Shown in pieces: positions 7,520 through 12,893 of a stretch of DNA of 12,893 nucleotides. The notes below the pieces were generated by a model. That model was not told the origin of the DNA and did no database searches. It was given only the letters and a program-made list of their open reading frames with translations. This DNA is from TMED108 sp964386795 (GTDB lineage Bacteria > Fidelibacterota > Marinisomatia > Marinisomatales > TCS55). The stretch is from positions 1 to 12,893 of the forward strand of contig CAYLUE010000044.1 of the NCBI GenBank assembly GCA_964386795.1. The letters run 5' to 3'. Numbering within the stretch: the stretch's first letter is position 1; each line of letters starts with the position of its first letter. Made by a program: the position numbers and the translations under genes.

Positions 7520-7945
7520 TTGTATCTTGATTTATACTTACTAAGCGCCCTACTTACATTTGTTGGTGGGGCGCTTTCTTTTTATTTCTATGGTGTCTAT
7601 TCAAAAATATTTTCTTTTGATCAAATACTTATTCCAAGTTTTTGTAAACTAACAAAAGAAGACTGTACATCAATTATAGATACTAAGTATGGTAGGATTT
7701 TTGGCTATTCTAATGCATCGGTCGGAACCCTATTTCTTTTTTTTCATACGGCTGCTTTGATTGCAACCTCTTTTAATATTATCCATTATCATTTACCATT
7801 ATTCATGAGCTTTGTATCCTTATTAATAGGAGCTTATTTAATATATGGATTGATTAAATTAAATGTAAAATGCAATATATGCATTTCTGTTCATTTAATT
7901 AATTTCATAGTATTTGTATTGCAAATATCTATCTTGATCAAATGA
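7520..7945 (+). CDS. VKOR-family membrane disulfide-generating protein (TTG start)
   Basis: This 141-aa membrane protein belongs to the vitamin K epoxide reductase family. Bacterial members oxidise DsbA-like thioredoxins and pass electrons to quinone. Four helices are apparent (about 5-27, 66-84, 91-112, 120-140). The four expected cysteines are present: loop pair Cys42 and Cys49 (FCKLTKEDC), and active-site pair Cys118-x2-Cys121 (KCNIC) at the start of the last helix. Between them lies the family segment SIIDTKYGRIFGYSNASVG. There is no fused thioredoxin domain, so a separate partner is needed, and none is in the window. The start is TTG: the reading frame has an in-frame stop at 7502-7504, and no ATG, GTG or other TTG occurs before the first loop. 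Helix 1 is required by the family, so translation must begin about here. The 3' end overlaps the next gene by 4 nt (ATGA). Confidence 0.88.
   Translation: MYLDLYLLSALLTFVGGALSFYFYGVYSKIFSFDQILIPSFCKLTKEDCTSIIDTKYGRIFGYSNASVGTLFLFFHTAALIATSFNIIHYHLPLFMSFVSLLIGAYLIYGLIKLNVKCNICISVHLINFIVFVLQISILIK
7543..7576 (+). terminator. Terminator-like hairpin inside the 5' end of the VKOR gene (possible attenuator)
   Basis: Arms AAGCGCCCTACTTAC (7543-7557) and GTTGGTGGGGCGCTT (7562-7576) pair around an ATTT loop. There are eight contiguous Watson-Crick pairs at the base including a GCGCCC core, then two G·U wobbles and one U·U mismatch higher up. TTCTTTTT follows at once (the stretch from 7575 is 8 T of 10). 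This is the form of an intrinsic terminator, yet it encodes VKOR residues 8-19. It may terminate transcripts of the preceding gene unless ribosomes enter the VKOR frame. Confidence 0.6.
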
Positions 7946-8133
7946 GCATAAGTATATATTTATTATTAATTATAATTTTTTTATTCATAGCATTTTCTAC
8001 AATAATTGCAAAATCATCTCATAATAAAGGCACCTTTTCAAATATAAATACGGATGAATGGATATGTCCACATTGTGGATTTCATGTACAGGTAGGTGAT
8101 TATTGTATTTATTGCGATACAAAAAAACAATAA
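7942..8133 (+). CDS. Small membrane-anchored zinc-ribbon protein
   Basis: The 63-aa protein has one N-terminal membrane helix (about residues 4-23), a short polar linker starting with Lys24, and a C-terminal four-cysteine ribbon. The ribbon is ICPHCGFHV...DYCIYC: Cys42, Cys45, Cys55 and Cys58, spaced CxxC-x9-CxxC. This is the look of a structural zinc ribbon. By the positive-inside rule the ribbon probably faces the cytosol, so it is unlikely to be the oxidised partner of a periplasm-facing VKOR. The start overlaps the VKOR stop (ATGA), which is strong evidence that it is translated and coupled. No specific family is recognised. It could serve as a scaffold or as a regulator of the VKOR; both ideas are inference. 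Confidence 0.75.
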   Translation: MSISIYLLLIIIFLFIAFSTIIAKSSHNKGTFSNINTDEWICPHCGFHVQVGDYCIYCDTKKQ

Positions 8134-8151
8134 ATAAAACCCTCAAATAAA

Positions 8152-8207
8152 ATGAAGATTACACACTATATTTGACTCCCAATTTTTTATATGATATGAA
8201 GATTACA
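8152..8207 (+). repeat. 12-nt direct repeat duplicating the trigger factor start
   Basis: ATGAAGATTACA occurs at 8152-8163 and again at 8196-8207, where it forms the first four codons of trigger factor. The offset is 44 nt, so the copies are in different frames. The upstream copy opens a 7-codon frame (MKITHYI) that stops at TGA 8173-8175, 20 nt before the real start. It could act as a decoy or leader initiation site, or be chance duplication. Confidence 0.5.
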
Positions 8208-9485
8208 ATTAAAGAGCTAAATAGCTATAGTCGAGAACTTTCTATTGATCTAGAATGGTCAGAAATAGAAAAGGATTTTGAGAAATCAACCGCACGTTTT
8301 TCAAAAAAAATTAAAATGCCAGGCTTTAGGCCAGGTAAAGTGCCAAAAAAAGTATTGATGGATCGATTTCAACCTGCCATAGAATCAGAATTCGTTGAAA
8401 GTTCGGTTAATCAGTACTATTTGCAGGCTTTAGAAGAAAAAGAAATAACCCCAGTAAATAAGGGTAGTGTTAGTGATATCGACTTTAATTATGGACAGCA
8501 ATTTAAATTTAAAGTTTCTTTTGAGGTAGAGCCTTTGGTGGTGCTGCCAAAGCTTAAAAGAAAATCCTTTAAGATTGAACAGACAGAATACATTACTGAT
8601 GACAAAGATGTTGAGATTGCCATTGAAGAGGTCCGGTTCAGAAATGCAGAAATAAAAACTATTGAAGATGGAGCGCAAGTTGATGATTTTATTATTTGCG
8701 ACCTTCAAGAAATAGATGCTTCTGGCGTTCCTATAATCGGAGAAAAATTAGAAACACGCTATGTCAAAATTGGCCAACACCCCTTTGATGGATTGAATTC
8801 AGAAAAATTAACAAACGCAAAACCCAATCAAAAAGTCAAAGTAGAGGTCCCTAGAGATGAGAAGGGGACGCTTGCAATGTATGAGCTGCTAGTAAAGAAT
8901 GTTGAAAGGCAAATTTTGCCAGATCTTAATAATGAATTTGTACAAAGAGTTGATCCCGAATCAAAAGATTTAGAAGAATATAACAATAAGGTAAAATTAC
9001 AACTAGATAAGGCCTATCAAGAAAAAGCTGAAGAGTCATTTAATCAGCAATTATGCGATAAAATGATTGAAAAAGTTAACCCAGAGTTCCCTGATTCAAT
9101 GGCTGAATCCTATTTGCATCATATGGTTGAAGAGGTGATGAGTAAAAACCAAGGTCAGCTTGAAAAAGAAAAAGTTGTGGAAACATATAAACCTATTGCT
9201 GAGCAAAGTTTGAAATGGTATTTGATTAGAAAAGCAATTATTAATGATCAATCTTTTAAAGTCTCTAAAGAAGAGATTTCAGAATTGATTGATGAAAAAA
9301 AGAATGAAAACCCTCAACAAAAAAAAGAAATCGACAAGTTTTATAAAAAGCCTAGTAATCGTGATCGGGTAGAGGATAATCTTCTTGAAAAGAAAATCTT
9401 GGCTTATTTAAAAGAATTTGCGAAAATTAAACAGGTCAAAGTGCAAACTAAAGACCTGCGTAAGCAATCTGAGGTAAATAATTAG
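8196..9485 (+). CDS. tig: Trigger factor, ribosome-associated chaperone
   Basis: This 429-aa cytosolic chaperone binds at the ribosomal exit tunnel and receives nascent chains. The N-terminal domain has the ribosome-docking signature MPGFRPGKVP (residues 41-50). The middle section from about 150 to 240 corresponds to the FKBP-like prolyl isomerase domain, which is poorly conserved here. The rest is the SurA-like helical chaperone region, beginning near LPDLNNEFVQ. A TTG at 8172 would add eight residues; ATG 8196 is preferred because MKITIKEL is the standard first strand of the family. No clear Shine-Dalgarno precedes it. It is followed after 4 nt by clpP and then clpX, the conserved tig-clpP-clpX order of many bacteria. 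Length is normal and no domain is missing. Confidence 0.96.
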   Translation: MKITIKELNSYSRELSIDLEWSEIEKDFEKSTARFSKKIKMPGFRPGKVPKKVLMDRFQPAIESEFVESSVNQYYLQALEEKEITPVNKGSVSDIDFNYGQQFKFKVSFEVEPLVVLPKLKRKSFKIEQTEYITDDKDVEIAIEEVRFRNAEIKTIEDGAQVDDFIICDLQEIDASGVPIIGEKLETRYVKIGQHPFDGLNSEKLTNAKPNQKVKVEVPRDEKGTLAMYELLVKNVERQILPDLNNEFVQRVDPESKDLEEYNNKVKLQLDKAYQEKAEESFNQQLCDKMIEKVNPEFPDSMAESYLHHMVEEVMSKNQGQLEKEKVVETYKPIAEQSLKWYLIRKAIINDQSFKVSKEEISELIDEKKNENPQQKKEIDKFYKKPSNRDRVEDNLLEKKILAYLKEFAKIKQVKVQTKDLRKQSEVNN

Positions 9486-9489
9486 AATT

Positions 9490-10092
9490 ATGAGTAAGAA
9501 TTCAATCAATCAACTGGTACCTATGGTCGTTGAACAGACGGGTAGGTTTGAGAGAGCCTATGATATTTATTCTAGGCTATTAAAAGAAAGAATAGTCTTT
9601 CTTGGAACACCGATCGATGACAATGTTGCTTCCTTAACAATTGCACAGCTACTCTTTCTTGAAGCAGATGACAGCGAAAAGGATATCTATCTTTATATTA
9701 ATTCTCCTGGAGGTATTATTACCTCAGGGATGGGTATTTACGATACGATGAATTATATCAAACCTGATGTAGCAACAATATGCATGGGGCAAGCAGCAAG
9801 CATGGCTGCGTTTCTCTTATCGGGTGGCGCTAAAGGGAAAAGGTCTGCATTGCCAAATTCTAGAATTATGATTCATCAGCCATTAGGTGGAGCTGAAGGT
9901 CAAGCTTCTGATATTAAAATATTATCTGATGAAATTTTAAGGCTGAGAACAAATCTTAACTCTATCCTTGCAAAAAATACAAAACAAAATCTCAAAAAGA
10001 TTGAAAAAGATACCGATAGAAATTTTTTTATGAGCGCTGATGAAGCAAAGAATTATGGAATTATAGATACTATTCTTGATAAAAGAAAATAA
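9490..10092 (+). CDS. clpP: ATP-dependent Clp protease proteolytic subunit with atypical Ser-His-Asn triad
   Basis: This 200-aa peptidase subunit forms the ClpP barrel and partners ClpX. Catalytic Ser104 (GQAASMAA) and His129 (MIHQPLGG) are in place, as is the oxyanion segment NSPGG (71-75). Aligning without gaps to E. coli ClpP (Ser97, His122, Asp171) puts residue 178 at the acid position. Here it is Asn, codon AAT at 10021-10023, within KDTDRNFFM where DTxRD is usual. A Ser-His-Asn triad is known from Listeria ClpP1, which has low activity alone and works with a second ClpP. The N-terminus (MSKNSINQLVPMV) fits a short propeptide removed near LVP. The gene starts 4 nt after trigger factor and shares one base with clpX (TAATG). 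The family call is certain; the activity is in question. Confidence 0.97.
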   Translation: MSKNSINQLVPMVVEQTGRFERAYDIYSRLLKERIVFLGTPIDDNVASLTIAQLLFLEADDSEKDIYLYINSPGGIITSGMGIYDTMNYIKPDVATICMGQAASMAAFLLSGGAKGKRSALPNSRIMIHQPLGGAEGQASDIKILSDEILRLRTNLNSILAKNTKQNLKKIEKDTDRNFFMSADEAKNYGIIDTILDKRK

Positions 10093-11222
10093 TGAAGCCT
10101 TCTCAGATTCCATCTCCAATTGACTCTAATAAAACAGTCAAGCACGATGATAATTCTTTATTAATTCGACCCAGTGAAATAAAAAAATACCTTGATCAGT
10201 ATGTTATTGGACAAGATAGAGCCAAGCGGGCACTATCTGTAGCTGTTTATAACCACTATAAAAGAATCTTATCTGACCATTCTGATGACAATATTGAGCT
10301 AGATAAAAGCAACATACTTATTATCGGCCCCACTGGAACAGGAAAAACATTAATAGCTGAGACATTGGCAAAATTATTGGAAGTTCCATTTGCAATTGCA
10401 GACGCAACTACATTAACCGAAGCTGGTTATGTTGGTGAAGATGTAGAAAATATTCTTGTAAGATTATTGCAAAAAGCAAGTTATGATATCTATAAAGCTC
10501 AAGCAGGAATAATTTATATTGATGAGATTGATAAGGTTGGTCGCAAAACAACCAGCCCTTCAATTACGCGTGATGTCTCCGGCGAAGGTGTTCAGCAGGC
10601 ATTATTAAAAATATTAGAAGGGACCATTGCACAGATTCCACCAAAAGGAGGCAGAAAACATCCAGAACAAAGCCTTATTTCAATTGATACAAAAAATATA
10701 TTATTTATCTGTGGAGGTTCATTCGATGGACTCTCCGAAATAATCAGTAAAAGAATTAATGCTTCTGAGATTGGTTTTGGTAAATCATTAAAAGATGAAT
10801 TTGAAGATGATGAATATTTAGCAAAAGTACTACCTGTTGACCTTATCCAATATGGATTTATACCAGAATTGATAGGGAGGCTTCCTGTGGTATCTACCTT
10901 AAGTAGTCTTAATCAAGAAGATATGTTAAAAGTCTTGATAGAGCCAAAGAATTCACTGGTAAAACAATATCAGAAGCTTTTTAAGATGGAGAATATCAAA
11001 TTAGAATTTCGCGAAGAAGCTCTAATAGAAATTATTAAACTCGCATCAAATCATAAATCAGGAGCAAGGGCCCTGAGGTCTGTCATGGAATCATCTATGC
11101 TTGATTTAATGTTTGATCTTCCAGAATATTCTGAAGATAGAGTTGTACGAATTACAATAACTAAAGATTTTGTAAAAAGTGGCAAAGCCCCATTAATGCG
11201 CCGTCATCGACGCACAGCATAA
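10092..11222 (+). CDS. clpX: ClpX AAA+ unfoldase lacking the N-terminal zinc-binding domain
   Basis: This 376-aa ATPase unfolds substrates and feeds them to ClpP. The AAA+ core is intact: Walker A GPTGTGKT (79-86), pore loop GYVG (112-115), Walker B IIYIDEID (140-147), RKH loop (188-190), arginine finger in LIGRLP (Arg263) and sensor 2 in GARALRS (Arg326). The ClpP-docking IGF loop (227-229) is kept. Usual ClpX is about 410-425 aa and begins with a C4 zinc-binding domain. Here only about 25 residues, without any cysteine, precede LIRPSEIKKYLDQYVIGQD. The start overlaps the clpP stop by one base and upstream DNA is clpP, so the missing domain is not a start-site error. Adaptors that dock on that domain (such as SspB in E. 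coli) could not bind here in the known way. Confidence 0.96.
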   Translation: MKPSQIPSPIDSNKTVKHDDNSLLIRPSEIKKYLDQYVIGQDRAKRALSVAVYNHYKRILSDHSDDNIELDKSNILIIGPTGTGKTLIAETLAKLLEVPFAIADATTLTEAGYVGEDVENILVRLLQKASYDIYKAQAGIIYIDEIDKVGRKTTSPSITRDVSGEGVQQALLKILEGTIAQIPPKGGRKHPEQSLISIDTKNILFICGGSFDGLSEIISKRINASEIGFGKSLKDEFEDDEYLAKVLPVDLIQYGFIPELIGRLPVVSTLSSLNQEDMLKVLIEPKNSLVKQYQKLFKMENIKLEFREEALIEIIKLASNHKSGARALRSVMESSMLDLMFDLPEYSEDRVVRITITKDFVKSGKAPLMRRHRRTA

Positions 11223-11230
11223 TTGACTAT

Positions 11231-12310
11231 ATGATTAAATATTTTAATAAAGCACATTTTTTCTATCTCTTTTCAGTTCTATTATCTCTGAATTTCTTGA
11301 CTGCTCAGCAACAGTACTTAGATGTTGATGATATAAAAAAAGAATGGAAAGACTTTACTTCTTTCCAGCGACAAGAGTTGGTCGGGTATACCAATTTTCT
11401 TTACAATGAAGGTTTTTATGAGCGAGCTCTTTTAGGATATTTTCAATTTTTATATAAATATCCTAAAGATGAATTAGAAACAGCAACATATTTTCAGATA
11501 GCTAAAAGTTATGAGAAAATGGAAGATTGGGATTTAGCAAAAAATTATTATGATAGAATTATTAAAAATAATGATTCTAATTCTAAAGAGTCAAAAGCAG
11601 CTAAATATCAAATTTTATTTATTGAACTATCTAATAGTAATTATGACTTAGTACTAGAGAAAACAAAAGATTCAAGCGATCCGTATGAAATGATTTTTCG
11701 AGCTTATGCGCATTTTGAAAAACTTGAATGGGAAAACTCGAGACAGTCATTTAAGGTCGCTGAGTCCATTTTTGATCATAATCATTATTCTAAACTAATT
11801 AAACCATGGTATAAAGCAATCAAAACCGGAGAGAATGCTCCTTTAAAAAAGAGAACACCAGCATTACTATCTTCACTTTTCCCTGGGGGTGGATTTGTCT
11901 ACTTAGATCAAAAAGAAAATGCAATCGGGTTAATTGCTTCAACAGTCTTGCTTTATTCAGCAATGATATCATCTAATTCAAATCACAAAAATGGAGATAT
12001 TTTTCTTGCAAATAATAGACAGCAGAATATCCCCTTAGATAGTGAATTTAACATATTAGAAAATAATCCATCTGCTTCCAAAAATTATTTTATACCTAAG
12101 AGCATGAGTACTGCACAAAAAAATCCAATTATTATTACCGCTCCAATCTTAGTTGCATTGGGATTGCAATTTGCAAGTGGATGGAAATCAGTTAAAGATA
12201 TCGATCAAGCAAACAAGAGATTAGTAGTGCGATTTACAGGAAGAGTAACATCAAAATTAAGCGTTACTAGGTTTATGGATTATCCTCTCCCAGAATTCAT
12301 CATAAAATAA
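11231..12310 (+). CDS. Secreted/envelope TPR protein, function unknown
   Basis: The 359-aa product starts with a Sec signal peptide (KYFNKAHFFYLF, then a hydrophobic core), with probable cleavage after LTA at residue 25. Residues about 55-115 form TPR-type helix pairs (NEGFYERALLGYFQFLYKYP, then AKSYEKMEDWDLAKNYYDRI), and weaker repeats may continue to about 180. The C-terminal part has LLSSLFPGGGFVYLDQKENA (212-231), a Pro-Gly-Gly-rich turn leading into a hydrophobic segment (231-247). A second hydrophobic segment lies at 299-316. This PGGG-Y arrangement recalls small membrane domains found in FCB-group envelope proteins. I infer periplasmic or membrane-associated location with a protein-binding TPR part. 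It begins 8 nt after clpX without a visible Shine-Dalgarno, so it is probably the last gene of the tig-clpP-clpX transcript. Confidence 0.85.
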   Translation: MIKYFNKAHFFYLFSVLLSLNFLTAQQQYLDVDDIKKEWKDFTSFQRQELVGYTNFLYNEGFYERALLGYFQFLYKYPKDELETATYFQIAKSYEKMEDWDLAKNYYDRIIKNNDSNSKESKAAKYQILFIELSNSNYDLVLEKTKDSSDPYEMIFRAYAHFEKLEWENSRQSFKVAESIFDHNHYSKLIKPWYKAIKTGENAPLKKRTPALLSSLFPGGGFVYLDQKENAIGLIASTVLLYSAMISSNSNHKNGDIFLANNRQQNIPLDSEFNILENNPSASKNYFIPKSMSTAQKNPIIITAPILVALGLQFASGWKSVKDIDQANKRLVVRFTGRVTSKLSVTRFMDYPLPEFIIK

Positions 12311-12335
12311 ATCCTTTTTATATAAAATACTATTT

Positions 12336-12361
12336 GCTAACCCTTTATTTAATGAGTTAGC
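12336..12361. other. Weak inverted repeat after the TPR gene
   Basis: GCTAAC (12336-12341) pairs with GTTAGC (12356-12361) around 14 nt. A shifted alternative, TGCTAA (12335-12340) with TTAGCA (12362-12367), is equally good. No T tract follows, so I do not call it a terminator. It is the only structure between the TPR gene and the rRNA promoter. Confidence 0.3.
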
Positions 12362-12375
12362 TTAGCAGGCTGTAT

Positions 12376-12402
12376 TTGACAGCAAAAAAGTTTTTTGATA
12401 AT
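12376..12402 (+). promoter_or_regulatory. Candidate rRNA promoter
   Basis: A perfect -35 hexamer TTGACA lies at 12376-12381. The best -10 candidates are GATAAT at 12397-12402 (15-nt spacer) or TAATTG at 12399-12404 (17-nt spacer). The spacer holds the palindrome CAAAAAAGTTTTTTG (12383-12397). A more GC-rich stretch (GGTATGCGTGGTCC) follows, as in the discriminator region of many rRNA promoters. The position about 75 nt before 16S is suitable. Confidence 0.5.
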
Positions 12403-12434
12403 TGGTATGCGTGGTCCAGTAAATGGATTTGAGC

Positions 12435-12451
12435 GTTACTTTTAGAGTAAC
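12435..12451 (+). other. Hairpin in the 16S rRNA leader
   Basis: GTTACT (12435-12440) and AGTAAC (12446-12451) form a 6-bp stem with a TTTAG loop in the transcribed leader. It may be a boxB-like antitermination or processing element; I see no clear boxA beside it. Confidence 0.4.
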
Positions 12452-12473
12452 AAAGACAAAACAGAATCAAACA

Positions 12474-12893
<420 letters not shown>

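Noticed and set aside
8172..8195. TTGACT and TATAT-like boxes as a tig promoter
   Set aside because: Spacing between the possible -35 and -10 elements is only 9-12 nt, too short for a usual promoter.
8430..8708. 92-codon open frame on the minus strand
   Set aside because: It is antisense to trigger factor and rich in residues expected from reversed Lys/Glu codons; no independent support.

Overview
The window is AT-rich bacterial chromosome: 14 protein-coding genes and the 5' third of a 16S rRNA gene, with a 100-N assembly gap at 3955-4054. The 16S fragment is clearly bacterial but divergent, and the TPR gene product has a clean Sec signal peptide, which fits a Gram-negative-type marine lineage. 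Candidatus Marinimicrobia (SAR406) or another FCB-group relative is my tentative guess. It rests on overall impression, not on a search.

Left of the gap (1-3954): a tandem-domain universal stress protein lies 21 nt ahead of a membrane-anchored, FMN/3Fe-4S glutamate-synthase-like protein of the YerD type. Next come an imperfect terminator hairpin and a PuuD-like membrane protein lacking the usual cytochrome c domain. A perfect bidirectional terminator separates that gene from a convergent PrxQ/AhpE-like peroxiredoxin on the minus strand. The gap starts two bases upstream of the peroxiredoxin start codon, so its promoter is unseen and its adjacency to katG depends on scaffolding.

Right of the gap (4055-7085): a complete bifunctional catalase-peroxidase (katG) is followed by a long-chain, IsiB-like flavodoxin with a GTG start and a strong Shine-Dalgarno sequence. 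Usp, peroxiredoxin, KatG and flavodoxin suggest a peroxide and redox stress neighbourhood.

Proteostasis block (7086-12310): an uncharacterised 143-aa protein, a VKOR-family disulfide generator starting at TTG, and a 63-aa membrane/zinc-ribbon protein run into trigger factor, clpP, clpX and a secreted TPR protein with almost no gaps. The most unusual observations are here. ClpP has Asn where the catalytic-triad Asp should be. ClpX lacks its N-terminal zinc-binding domain but keeps its ATPase motifs and its ClpP-docking IGF loop. A terminator-grade hairpin followed by a T tract lies inside codons 8-19 of the VKOR gene.

rRNA (12311-12893): a promoter-like TTGACA element and a leader hairpin precede 16S rRNA. 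In the 16S, the normally near-universal EUB338/341F site carries a base-paired double change, so common probes and primers would mismatch.
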